Part shown: one piece after another, positions 8,114 to 15,814 of the stretch
Numbering within the stretch: position 1 is the stretch's first letter
Layout of the letters: every line of letters starts with the position of its first letter
From: ASV31 sp965229765
GTDB lineage: Bacteria; Pseudomonadota; Alphaproteobacteria; Rhodobacterales; Rhodobacteraceae
Length of the DNA: 64,000 nucleotides
Direction: 5' to 3'
Assembly (NCBI GenBank): GCA_965229765.1
Contig: CBDDJT010000004.1
Location: 434,001-498,000, forward strand
Translations under genes and position numbers: made by a program
The notes under the pieces: model-generated
What the model was told of the DNA's origin: nothing
What the model saw: the letters and a program-made list of their open reading frames with translations, nothing else
The model's database searches: none

Positions 8114-9475
8114 CTATCCGCCGACGACTTTCTGCGGAAGAAAGAGCGCGATCTGCGGAAACAGGATGAGCAGGCCGATCATTGCGGCCATGGCGAACCA
8201 GAAGGGCCAGATGCCCCTGAAGATCGTTCCCATCGGCACATCCGGCGCGATGGACTTGACCACGAAGACGTTGATTCCGACCGGCGGGCTGATCATGCCC
8301 ATCTCGAGCACGATCACGATGATGATGCCGAACCAGATCAGATCCCAGTTCAGGCCAATGGCGATCGGGATGACCACCGGAATGGTCAGCACCAGCATCG
8401 CGATGCCTTCGAGGAACATGCCAAGAAACATGTAGATCAGCACGATCACCATCAGGATGCCCAGTTCCCCGATCGGCAGTGACGTCAGCATGGTGACCAG
8501 GTCCGACGGCAGTTCCGTGAGGGACATGAAGGGGATGAAGACGAAGGCGCCGATGATGATGAGAAAGACCGTCGCCGTCGCGCTCATGGTCTCCAGGACG
8601 ACCTGGCCCAGCTTTTTCAGCGTCAGCCGACGGCGGAGCGCGGCAACCAGGAAGGTCAGGAACGCACCGACGGACGACGCCTCGACCGGGGTGAAGAACC
8701 CTGTGTACATCCCGCCGATGGTGACAAGGACGACCCCCAGGATGGGGAGTGCCGCAAGGACCGACGCCATCCGTTCAGCGCGGCCGGAGCGCGGCCCGGC
8801 AGGCCCGGCCGCGGGCCTGCGCAACACCACGAGATAAATCGCGGCGATGAAGAGCAGCGTCAGGATGATGCCCGGAAACACGCCGGCCATGAAAAGACGC
8901 CCGATCGACTGCTCGGTCAGCACGGCATAGATGATCATGCCGCCGGATGGCGGGATCAGGAAACCCAGCGTGCCGCCCGCCGCGACAGAGCCGGTGGCCA
9001 GCCCGTCGGCATAGCGATAACGCTTCATCTCGGGCAGCGCGACGCGGCCCATCGTGACGGCCGAGGCCAATGACGACCCTGACAGGGCTGCAAACCCTGC
9101 ACAGGCGGCAATCGTGGCAGACGCCAGTCCGCCCCGCAGGTGGCCCATCCATCTGTAGGCCGCGTTGAACAGGTCCTTCGACATGCCCGAAACGCCCGCC
9201 AGGTTCCCCATCAGGATGAACATCGGGATCACGAGCAGGTTGAAGTTCGAGGCGGCCTCGAACGTCTCGCCCGCAAGGTTGGAATAGGCGATGTTCCAGC
9301 CGCGCGACCAGGCCTGGTCGGGGGGCATCCCGATGGAGATGAACTTGCTCGCGTTCGCGATGATCGTTCCGACAAAGCCGACGCCCAGCATCGAAAGCGC
9401 AACGGGCATCCGCAGCGCCAGAAGAACAAAAAGCGACAGCAACCCAAGGATGCCGAGGGTGGTCAGGCTGATCAC
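8114..9475 (-). CDS. dctM: TRAP transporter large permease DctM
   Basis: Inner-membrane transport subunit of a tripartite (DctPQM) TRAP system. It is 453 residues with about 12 predicted hydrophobic segments. Family motifs include LRMPVALSMLGVGF near the N-terminus, GETFEAASNFNLLVIPMFILMG, SGSSLASAVTMG and LIPPSGGMIIYAV. Translation begins at a GTG at 9475 that overlaps the dctQ stop (GTGA). It works with the DctQ upstream and the two DctP receptors, using a sodium gradient in characterised homologues. It is distinct from the fused permease encoded further along the same unit. Confidence 0.93.
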   Translation of the reverse strand: MISLTTLGILGLLSLFVLLALRMPVALSMLGVGFVGTIIANASKFISIGMPPDQAWSRGWNIAYSNLAGETFEAASNFNLLVIPMFILMGNLAGVSGMSKDLFNAAYRWMGHLRGGLASATIAACAGFAALSGSSLASAVTMGRVALPEMKRYRYADGLATGSVAAGGTLGFLIPPSGGMIIYAVLTEQSIGRLFMAGVFPGIILTLLFIAAIYLVVLRRPAAGPAGPRSGRAERMASVLAALPILGVVLVTIGGMYTGFFTPVEASSVGAFLTFLVAALRRRLTLKKLGQVVLETMSATATVFLIIIGAFVFIPFMSLTELPSDLVTMLTSLPIGELGILMVIVLIYMFLGMFLEGIAMLVLTIPVVIPIAIGLNWDLIWFGIIIVIVLEMGMISPPVGINVFVVKSIAPDVPMGTIFRGIWPFWFAMAAMIGLLILFPQIALFLPQKVVGG

Positions 9476-10014
9476 AGCGCATCGCTCCCGACCTTGAGCA
9501 CCGGCACCTTGTGCGACAGGATCACCCGCCAGATGTCGACCAGAAGGATCAGCGCGTAGACCCCGACAGAGATCGCGAGCATGTAGTAGAAAGGCTCATA
9601 GGAGATCAGCAGTTGCTGCGTGGTCTCGCCGAATTTGACGGCGGTTTGGCCCGCGTGCCAAAGCCGCCACGCCATGGTCGCCAGCAGCGCCACACCCAGA
9701 AGCTTGACGAACACCATCGACCATTTCGCGAAAGCGGCCGACATGCGCGATTCCAGTACCTCGATCTCGATATGCGCACCCGTGCGCGCGCCCAGAGGAA
9801 CCGACAGCGCCACGATGACCACGAGCGACAGCAGCAGCAGGTCCTCTGCGCCGACGATCGGCGCATTCAGCGCCTTGCGCATGACGAGCACGTTCCAGAC
9901 CGAGAAGAAGGTCATGAAGGCTAGCGTGGCGCCGCCAAAGACCAGCGATATCCAGATCAATGGCCGGTCGAGCAGGCCATATGCGCGCGAAGCCTTGGGT
10001 GTGTCATCCGACAT
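9472..10014 (-). CDS. dctQ: TRAP transporter small permease DctQ
   Basis: Small membrane subunit of 180 residues with four hydrophobic segments, the usual size and topology of DctQ. Characteristic features are the GAHIEIEVLESRM stretch after the second segment and the WHAGQTAVKFGETT region between later segments. The ATG at 10014 has AAAGG ten bases upstream. It is separated from the preceding receptor gene by 71 bases that hold a strong hairpin, and it overlaps dctM by four bases. It stabilises DctM and helps the receptor dock. Confidence 0.92.
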   Translation of the reverse strand: MSDDTPKASRAYGLLDRPLIWISLVFGGATLAFMTFFSVWNVLVMRKALNAPIVGAEDLLLLSLVVIVALSVPLGARTGAHIEIEVLESRMSAAFAKWSMVFVKLLGVALLATMAWRLWHAGQTAVKFGETTQQLLISYEPFYYMLAISVGVYALILLVDIWRVILSHKVPVLKVGSDAL

Positions 10015-10043
10015 TGGGTCAGGCCTTTGTCACAGGGATCTTG

Positions 10044-10078
10044 CGGTGCCGGAAAAAGGTCAGGGATCCCCGGCACCG
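10044..10078 (-). terminator. Intergenic stem-loop between dctP and dctQ
   Basis: A perfect 9-bp stem (CGGTGCCGG at 10044-10052 with CCGGCACCG at 10070-10078) closes a 17-base loop that contains AAAAA. No long T-run follows, so it is more likely an attenuator or 3'-end stabiliser of the receptor mRNA than a full terminator. Such hairpins often raise receptor levels above permease levels. The effect here is inferred. Confidence 0.55.
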
Positions 10079-10085
10079 TGAGTGT

Positions 10086-11120
10086 CTACCGGTTCAACGC
10101 TTTGTAGATTTCGCGCGCGTTGGGGATGCCGCGCTCTGCGTAGTCGGCATAGATCGCCTCCATGCCTTTCGCGGCGGCGGCTTCCATCTTGGCGCGCTCT
10201 TCGTCAGAGACCACGATCCATTCGACACTCAGGTTGCCTGCTGCGATCTGCTTGTCCTTCCACTCCAGCGCCAGCTCGTCGGCATGGTGGAAGGACCGTG
10301 CAAGTTCCATCGAAAACGGCAGGCCGGAGATCTCGTCAAGGATCGCGCGATGCTTATCGCTCAGCGTCTCATAGCGCTCTTTGTTCATGACAAAGAACAC
10401 GGGGTTGAACGTCGCCGGTGTGTTGACGATGGCGTAGTCCGCAACTTCGTCCAGGTTCCAAGGCGGCATGATATTGTTGATCGTCGAAATGGCTGCGTCG
10501 ATCGTCCCCGTGCTTAGCGCAGTATAGTGCTCGGTTGTGTCGAGCTGGACCGGCACCGCACCCATGCCCTGGATCACAGGGGTGGTCATCGCTGCGAAGG
10601 GCACGATTTTGGCCCCCTGCATCCCTTCGATCGTCGAGACATCCCTGTTCGAGATGATCATGCCTCCAGCGGGATTTCCGATGGCCAGCACTTTCACGTC
10701 GGTCCACTCATCCGCCATGTACTGGTCAAAGACCGCCCACATGCGTTCGGTCGAGTCGAGCGCGTCGACGGCCTTGCCCGGCGGGACCGCAAGCAAGGTT
10801 TTGGGAAAGAGCGTCGGCGTCGTCGCGGCAATCCCGAATGTGATATCCGCCACCCCTTCCACCGCGCGCTTGTACTGCTGCACCGGCCCGGCACCGAGCT
10901 GCCCGGCGGGATAAAGCTTCATGGTCAGCGTGCCGCCGGAGCGTTCGGTGATTTCCTTTTCGAACCAAGCCAGCGCACCGGTGACCGTTTCGTGGTTCGG
11001 TGGCACGAACGTGGCCACCGAAAGTTCCTCGGCTAGCGCGGAGTGCGCGGGCAGCGCCGTGACAAGGGCCAGTGCGGCCGCGCGCAGAGTCTGAACATAT
11101 GTCATCGCTCGGCGGCTCAC
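10086..11120 (-). CDS. dctP: TRAP transporter DctP receptor, copy 1
   Basis: Periplasmic receptor of 344 residues with a signal peptide ending ...HSALA before EELSVATF. DctP landmarks are LYPAGQLGAGPVQQYKR, a VEGVADITFG block and GAKIVPFAAMTTP. It is clearly a paralogue of the next gene upstream, and the longest identical stretches cover these ligand-pocket blocks. A GTG at 11120 overlaps the stop of the preceding receptor gene. An ATG at 11105 is an equally possible start, and neither has a clear ribosome site. Both receptors appear to share one DctQM pair. Confidence 0.9.
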   Translation of the reverse strand: MSRRAMTYVQTLRAAALALVTALPAHSALAEELSVATFVPPNHETVTGALAWFEKEITERSGGTLTMKLYPAGQLGAGPVQQYKRAVEGVADITFGIAATTPTLFPKTLLAVPPGKAVDALDSTERMWAVFDQYMADEWTDVKVLAIGNPAGGMIISNRDVSTIEGMQGAKIVPFAAMTTPVIQGMGAVPVQLDTTEHYTALSTGTIDAAISTINNIMPPWNLDEVADYAIVNTPATFNPVFFVMNKERYETLSDKHRAILDEISGLPFSMELARSFHHADELALEWKDKQIAAGNLSVEWIVVSDEERAKMEAAAAKGMEAIYADYAERGIPNAREIYKALNR

Positions 11121-12133
11121 TGGTTCAAGGCGTTGTAGATGGCTTCGGCGTTGTCGATGCCCTTGGCGGCATACTCGGCAAATATCGCCTGCAGCGCCTC
11201 GGCGGTGAGGGCATCCAACTTTGCCCGCTCTTCCGCGGACATCGAGACAAAGCTTACATCCTTGACCTGTGCAGCGCCGTCTTCATGCGCCTTTATCCCG
11301 CGCAGGCTGTCATTGTGGAAGCTTTGCGCACCCATCATCGAGATCTGCTCACCCGCGAGGTCGTCGATGATCGCACGATGTTCATCGCTGAGACCCATGT
11401 AGCGTTCCTTGTTCATTGCAACGAAGAACACCGCAAAGCTGACGGGGATGTTGTCGATGTAGTGGCTGGAAACCTCGCCAAAGTTCCACGGCGGCGTCAT
11501 CTGGCTGGCCGAGATCGAGGTGCCGTCAATCGTCCCGGTGGACAGACCAGTATACATCTCTGTCACCGGCATCTGCAGAGGCACGGCGCCCCAGGCCTCA
11601 AAAATCGGAGAGGTCATTGCCGCGAACGGCACAATCTTGGCACCGTTCAGACCGTCAAGCGTCGACAGGTCCTTGGTCGCGGCCCAGGCGTCGCCGGCCA
11701 CGGTGAAGACACCCAGAAGCTTTACGTCTTCGTATTCGTCGGCCAGATGTTCATCGAAGATGTTGAGGATCGCCTGGGTAGAGTCGAGCGATGTCGTGTG
11801 CTTGCCCGGCGGCACCGCAAGAATGGTCTTGGGGAACAGGGCGGGTGTGTAGGTCTGCAGGCCAAAGGTGATGTCGGCCACACCTTCGACCACGCGCTTG
11901 TACTGCTGCACCGGTCCTGCGCCAAGCTGGCCGGCCGGGTACACCTTTATCGTCAGCGATCCGTCCGAGCGTTTCTCGACCTCTTCGCCGAACCACTTGA
12001 AGAAGAAAGAGTTGATGTGGTGTTGCGGCGGAATGAACGTCGCAACCGACAGTTCTTCCGATTTCAAAGGTGCAGCCCCGCTGGCCAGGGCGGCCCCCAG
12101 GACGATGGACGCCAATACGTTCGTAAGCTTCAT
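11117..12133 (-). CDS. dctP: TRAP transporter DctP receptor, copy 2
   Basis: Periplasmic receptor of 338 residues at the head of the long catabolic unit. The signal peptide MKLTNVLASIVLGAALASG leads into a mature EELSVATFIPPQHH. It carries the same VYPAGQLGAGPVQQYKR, VEGVADITFG and GAKIVPFAAMTSP blocks as copy 1. Outside those blocks the two differ widely, for example in LQTYTPALF versus IAATTPTLF and in the hinge region. The ATG at 12133 is set by a strong GGGAGGAACCC ribosome site, so the longer upstream frame is not used. Expression is probably controlled by the palindromic sites at 12294-12434. Confidence 0.92.
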   Translation of the reverse strand: MKLTNVLASIVLGAALASGAAPLKSEELSVATFIPPQHHINSFFFKWFGEEVEKRSDGSLTIKVYPAGQLGAGPVQQYKRVVEGVADITFGLQTYTPALFPKTILAVPPGKHTTSLDSTQAILNIFDEHLADEYEDVKLLGVFTVAGDAWAATKDLSTLDGLNGAKIVPFAAMTSPIFEAWGAVPLQMPVTEMYTGLSTGTIDGTSISASQMTPPWNFGEVSSHYIDNIPVSFAVFFVAMNKERYMGLSDEHRAIIDDLAGEQISMMGAQSFHNDSLRGIKAHEDGAAQVKDVSFVSMSAEERAKLDALTAEALQAIFAEYAAKGIDNAEAIYNALNQ

Positions 12134-12293
12134 GGGTTCCTCCCGTTGAACCTGCCCGCATCGGCACGGGCCTTGATCTGTCAAGCGTCCCCGGCCGATA
12201 CCGGGCGCGCGTTTGCCGCGCTTCTGTTTAGGGGCGACCTTTTGGATGGACCGGGCTTTTCCTTCGCCTCGCCGCGCTGGTCCCAAACGGCAA

Positions 12294-12307
12294 CTTGGGA
12301 TCCCAAG
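12294..12307. promoter_or_regulatory. Operator-like palindrome 1
   Basis: Perfect 14-bp palindrome CTTGGGATCCCAAG. It is the best of the three copies and lies nearest to the dctP operon, 161 bases before its ATG. Confidence 0.75.
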
Positions 12308-12358
12308 CGCCCGGGAATCCGCCGCATACACGATTCCTTTTCACTAGGCTGGCACCAC

Positions 12359-12370
12359 TAGGGATCCCAA
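12359..12370. promoter_or_regulatory. Operator-like palindrome 2
   Basis: TAGGGATCCCAA, one mismatch from the TTGGGATCCCAA consensus. Its centre is 64 bp from copy 1 and 64 bp from copy 3. Confidence 0.7.
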
Positions 12371-12416
12371 TGCAAGCATTTTTTGACCATCAGCAGCGTA
12401 ATGATCCCCATTCGAC

Positions 12417-12446
12417 TTGACTTTGGGATCCCAAGTTATCTGTATG
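12417..12446 (+). promoter_or_regulatory. Candidate promoter of the GntR regulator operon
   Basis: TTGACT, 18-base spacer, TGTATG. Transcription would begin very near the ATG at 12452, giving a nearly leaderless message. This fits the lack of a ribosome site before that ATG. Confidence 0.4.
12423..12434. promoter_or_regulatory. Operator-like palindrome 3
   Basis: Perfect TTGGGATCCCAA. It lies inside the spacer of a candidate plus-strand promoter (TTGACT 12417-12422, TGTATG 12441-12446) for the regulator gene, which would allow autorepression. Confidence 0.75.
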
Positions 12447-12451
12447 GCGTC

Positions 12452-13210
12452 ATGGACTCGATTGACACAGAGCTGGCGGACCGCATTCGCAGCGACATCT
12501 TCAGCGGCGCCTATGCCGAAGGCGTAAGGCTGTCCGAAGCCCAGTTGTGCGACACGCACAGCGTGTCGCGGACACCCGTGCGACTTGCATTGCGGCTGTT
12601 GGAACGTGAGGGCGTGATTCAGCGCGCCGAGGGGCGCGGTTATCTCGTCAATAGCCCGACCGTGGCCGACATCCGGCAGGCCGTTGCGGTTCGTGGGCAT
12701 CTGGAAAGCCTTGCCGCGCGCCTGATGGCACAGTCACCGACCAGATCGGCCCATCTGCCGGACATGGCGCGCGCGATCGACGCATATGAACAACTTCTCG
12801 GACTGGGACGAATCGACGAACCCATGATCCGCCAGATGCAGGCCGCCAACCGGCTGTTCCACTCGTCGATCCTGAACGCCTGCGGCAATGACTATGTCGG
12901 CTATACCTGTGACAGGATCAGCCACCTGCCCATGCTCTCGGTCGGGACGATGGCATTTGACCGATCCGTCTTCCAGTCCTCGGAAAAGATGGAGCGCGGC
13001 CTGTTCCGCCTGCGGATCGGCCACGCCCAGCACCAGGTCATCTATGAGGCAATCGAAAGCGGTGACCCGGTTCGTGCCGAGGGTATGATGCGCGAACACT
13101 CTCACACGATGATCGAATACATCCAGACGTTCGAGAAGCGCGACAGCAACCTGACTGTGTCCGATCTCGTCTCCTATTCCGCCGCGGACGGCCCGCCGGC
13201 CAAGACCTGA
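12452..13210 (+). CDS. GntR-family transcriptional regulator (FadR/FCD type), copy A
   Basis: DNA-binding regulator of 252 residues. The N-terminal winged helix (about 1-70) shows RLSEAQLCDTHSVSRTPVRLAL and the wing EGRGYLVNSP. The C-terminal FCD ligand domain has LFHSSILNACGNDYV, RIGHAQHQVIYEAIESGD and MREHSH, supplying the His residues that usually bind a metal and the effector. ATG 12452 was chosen over an upstream TTG in frame. It heads the plus-strand operon with the hydrolase and the OsmC gene and faces the dctP unit across three palindromes. It probably represses both directions until a pathway compound binds. Its ligand domain closely matches copy B at 16894. Confidence 0.9.
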   Translation: MDSIDTELADRIRSDIFSGAYAEGVRLSEAQLCDTHSVSRTPVRLALRLLEREGVIQRAEGRGYLVNSPTVADIRQAVAVRGHLESLAARLMAQSPTRSAHLPDMARAIDAYEQLLGLGRIDEPMIRQMQAANRLFHSSILNACGNDYVGYTCDRISHLPMLSVGTMAFDRSVFQSSEKMERGLFRLRIGHAQHQVIYEAIESGDPVRAEGMMREHSHTMIEYIQTFEKRDSNLTVSDLVSYSAADGPPAKT

Positions 13211-13218
13211 GGTAGCCC

Positions 13219-14499
13219 ATGCCCGCACATCCAGACCTGATCGGACAGAACGCACAGTTCCCCAAGGGGATTCAACGACTGGCACCCACGGTGTTCTCGG
13301 CGGTGGGATACGCGGCCTCGAACGTGCATTTCCTGGTCGGCGAAACGGGCGTTGTCCTGATCGACACGACCGAAACGACACAGGCTGCCGAGAACATCCT
13401 GACCGATTTCCGCAAGCTGTCGGACTTGCCGATCACGACCATCGTCTACACGCACTCGCACCGCGACCACATCTCTGGCGCCACGGTCTTTGCCGAAGGC
13501 CGTGCCCTCGAGGTGATCGCCGCGGACAACTTCGTTTCCGACCTTGTCGCGGTGGACGAATCCCGCCCCGCCCCCAATGCGGCGCTGATGGCCCGAACAA
13601 AGCGCCAGTTCGGCATCAGCCTGACGGATGACGAGCGTGTCAGCATTGGGATCGGTCCGGGGGATCGTCCGATGAAGGGCATGGGCGCCGGGTACATGGA
13701 ACCCACGCGGCGGATCTCGGAAACCACGCGCATGACCCGCGAGGGTTTCGAACTGGAGTTTGCGAAGGCGCCGGGCGAGACGCCGGATCACCTGATCGTC
13801 TGGTGGGCCGAGGGCCGTATCCTTTTCAGTGGCGACAACTTCTACCACGCCTTTCCCAACCTCTACGCTATCCGCGGGACGCCCTATCGCGATTTCGACG
13901 CCTGGGCCGACACGATGGATCAGCTGCTGGCCTATCGGCCAGAGATCCTTGCGCCGGGACATACGCAGCCCGTCGTGGGACAAGAGGCCATCCAGACCGC
14001 ATTGACGGACTATCGGGACGCCATCCGCCATGTCATCGCCGAAACCGTGCGGGGCATGAATGCCGGTCTCGATCCGCTCACCATCGCCGCCGGACTGAAG
14101 CTGCCGGCCGGGCTGGCCGACAAACCTTACCTGAAGGAATTCTACGGCGACATCGGGCACGCGGCGCGGGCCTACTTCGCGGGAACGCTGGGATGGTTCG
14201 ACGGCAATCCGACCAGTCTGGCGCAACTGCCGCCCGCCGCCGAGGCGGAGCGGATGATCGCGCTTGTGGGCGGTGGCGCCGCCGTTGTCGGGGCTGCATC
14301 CGAGGCCTTGGCATCGGGCGATGCGCAATGGGCCATGGAACTGGCCGACAGGGTGATCGCGGCCGGATCCGAGGCCGAACGGGCTGCGGCGCGCGCGACA
14401 AAGGTTTCGGCGCTACGGATCCTCGCGGATCGCACCTACAACGCCCCGACGCGGAACTATTACCTGCTGGCGGCGCGCGAACTCGAACAATCCGGCTGA
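13219..14499 (+). CDS. MBL-fold hydrolase, alkylsulfatase-like
   Basis: Metallo-beta-lactamase-fold protein of 426 residues. The zinc motif THSHRDH is at 78-84. The segment after residue 300 (GDIGHAARAYFAGTLGWFDGNP) matches the dimerisation domain of SdsA1-type alkylsulfatases. It lacks the C-terminal SCP2-like domain and the secretion signal of SdsA1, and is about 200 residues shorter, so it is a compact cytoplasmic version. It starts nine bases after the regulator stop with GAGGTAG as ribosome site. It may hydrolyse a sulfate ester or another ester. The role beside a second, unrelated sulfatase in the facing operon is notable. Confidence 0.85.
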   Translation: MPAHPDLIGQNAQFPKGIQRLAPTVFSAVGYAASNVHFLVGETGVVLIDTTETTQAAENILTDFRKLSDLPITTIVYTHSHRDHISGATVFAEGRALEVIAADNFVSDLVAVDESRPAPNAALMARTKRQFGISLTDDERVSIGIGPGDRPMKGMGAGYMEPTRRISETTRMTREGFELEFAKAPGETPDHLIVWWAEGRILFSGDNFYHAFPNLYAIRGTPYRDFDAWADTMDQLLAYRPEILAPGHTQPVVGQEAIQTALTDYRDAIRHVIAETVRGMNAGLDPLTIAAGLKLPAGLADKPYLKEFYGDIGHAARAYFAGTLGWFDGNPTSLAQLPPAAEAERMIALVGGGAAVVGAASEALASGDAQWAMELADRVIAAGSEAERAAARATKVSALRILADRTYNAPTRNYYLLAARELEQSG

Positions 14500-14555
14500 C
14501 CCGGGCAACGCCCATCATTCGACGTCACGCAATACCCGCCGGGAAGGAGAACGCC

Positions 14556-15737
14556 ATGGCAGCACTTGGCGAAGACATCATCGGGCAAAGCGACCTGCCC
14601 CCGTTCTTTTCCGTTGCGAACGCGGAAGAGGTTTCGATCACGGCGCCAGAAAATCGCAAGGGGGACGCGCTGCGAACCTGGGTGCGGTCGCTGAGCGGAT
14701 TCCAGAAAGAGGCGCTGGTTCGGTCGGCGTTGACCGGGCGCACGTGGCGGCTCGTGTCGGACGAGGGCCCCTATCTGAACGGGCATGATTCCGCGCCATG
14801 CCCGTTGGCCTTCCTGTCCTGCGGAATGGCCGCCAGCTTCATGAACGAGATCACGGCGCTGGCAGAGTTGCGCGGCATCGAGATCCGCCGGCTCAGGCTG
14901 ATCCAGGACAACTATTACACGATGAAGGGGTCGATGCCCAAGCGCACCATGGTCGGCGGCGCCGAGAACATCGAGCTTCAGGTCGAGATCGATTGCGATC
15001 TTGCGGACTCTGCGCTCAGCGAGTTCCTGATCGATGCGACCTATGCATCGCCGCTGAACGGATTGATGCGCGGGCATCTGACAAGCCTGTTCAAGCTGGG
15101 AAAGAACGGCGCCGAACTGCCGACAAACGAGGTGGCCGAACTGGATGGGCCGCTGTTTCCCGACCCCGGCAATCATTTCTCCCTGTCCCGGCCCGAGGCC
15201 GGCGATCTGAAACTGATGCAGCCTGTGGGCCCCACACCGAAGAAGGCGGTTGCTGGCGGCACGGCAACCGCGGCGGGCAGCCTGGCCGACGAGCAGGACA
15301 GGCGTCTTAACATCGGTGCGGTGGCCACCCTGCGCGAAGACGGCATCAAGGACATTCAGCAGATGCAGTATTCGCCCTATGGCACGTCATTCCGATTCCT
15401 CAGTTCCGAGGACGGGCGCGCGCCCGACGCGAACACGCTGATAAGCGCCGGTATCGGGTTTTGCTTCATGACCCAGTTTGGCCGCTTCGTGTCGATGCTG
15501 AAGCTGGATCTGCCGGACTATCGCATCGTGCAGGACACTCATTTCAGTCTTGGCGGCGCATCGGGGCGTACCGGAAAACCCGGAGAGGCCGACCCGATCG
15601 AAACCCATGTCTATCTGGAATCCTCCGAGTCGGACGAGACCGCACAGGAAATGCTGGATATCTCGGAAAAGACCTGCTTTCTGCATGCCTTCTGCCGCAC
15701 GGACCTGAAGACAAGGTTGAAGATCCGGCGGATCTGA
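14556..15737 (+). CDS. OsmC-like protein with two domains
   Basis: A 393-residue protein read as two OsmC-type folds. The first has Cys82 and Cys89 in PCPLAFLSCGMAASF. The second (from about 250) has GIGFCFMTQFGRF and ends with EKTCFLHAFCR, the usual place of the second OsmC cysteine. OsmC/Ohr proteins reduce organic peroxides with paired cysteines. Here the spacing is unusual and the enzyme role is uncertain. The ATG at 14556 follows GGGAAGGAG. It is the last gene of the operon with the regulator and the MBL hydrolase, 56 bases after the latter, which ties it to the catabolic pathway rather than to a general stress set. Confidence 0.65.
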   Translation: MAALGEDIIGQSDLPPFFSVANAEEVSITAPENRKGDALRTWVRSLSGFQKEALVRSALTGRTWRLVSDEGPYLNGHDSAPCPLAFLSCGMAASFMNEITALAELRGIEIRRLRLIQDNYYTMKGSMPKRTMVGGAENIELQVEIDCDLADSALSEFLIDATYASPLNGLMRGHLTSLFKLGKNGAELPTNEVAELDGPLFPDPGNHFSLSRPEAGDLKLMQPVGPTPKKAVAGGTATAAGSLADEQDRRLNIGAVATLREDGIKDIQQMQYSPYGTSFRFLSSEDGRAPDANTLISAGIGFCFMTQFGRFVSMLKLDLPDYRIVQDTHFSLGGASGRTGKPGEADPIETHVYLESSESDETAQEMLDISEKTCFLHAFCRTDLKTRLKIRRI

Positions 15738-15769
15738 CACCGGGTCGGGCAGGCGACACGTCGGGCCGC

Positions 15770-15788
15770 GCGCCGCCTCCGGTGGCGC
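15770..15788. terminator. Short GC hairpin between convergent operons
   Basis: GCGCCGCC and GGTGGCGC form an 8-bp stem (one G-T pair) with a three-base loop. It lies between the OsmC stop and the dioxygenase stop, so it could end transcription in both directions. There is no T-run. Confidence 0.4.
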
Positions 15789-15814
15789 AGGGCACGGCGC
15801 CGGCGCGGGTTCCG

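Larger units (their letters stand above)
12134..12451. promoter_or_regulatory. Divergent control region with three phased operators
   Basis: A 318-base gap between dctP copy 2 (minus) and the GntR regulator (plus). It has no credible gene. It holds three GGGATCCC-centred palindromes centred between 12300/12301, 12364/12365 and 12428/12429, that is, 64 and 64 bases apart. It also has a partial copy ending TCCCAA at 12281-12286 and an inverted repeat CTTGA-TCTG-TCAAG at 12172-12185 in the dctP leader. The layout suggests cooperative binding on one DNA face by the adjacent regulator. Confidence 0.8.

Noticed and set aside
12172..12185. TTGACA at 12184-12179 as the dctP promoter
   Set aside because: The best -10 at the right distance (ATGCGG) is poor, and the box is part of an inverted repeat, so no promoter was called.
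13803..14555. A long open frame joined in front of the OsmC-like gene on the plus strand
   Set aside because: It overlaps the MBL hydrolase in another frame and has Arg/Gly-rich wording. The ATG at 14556 with a ribosome site is the true start.
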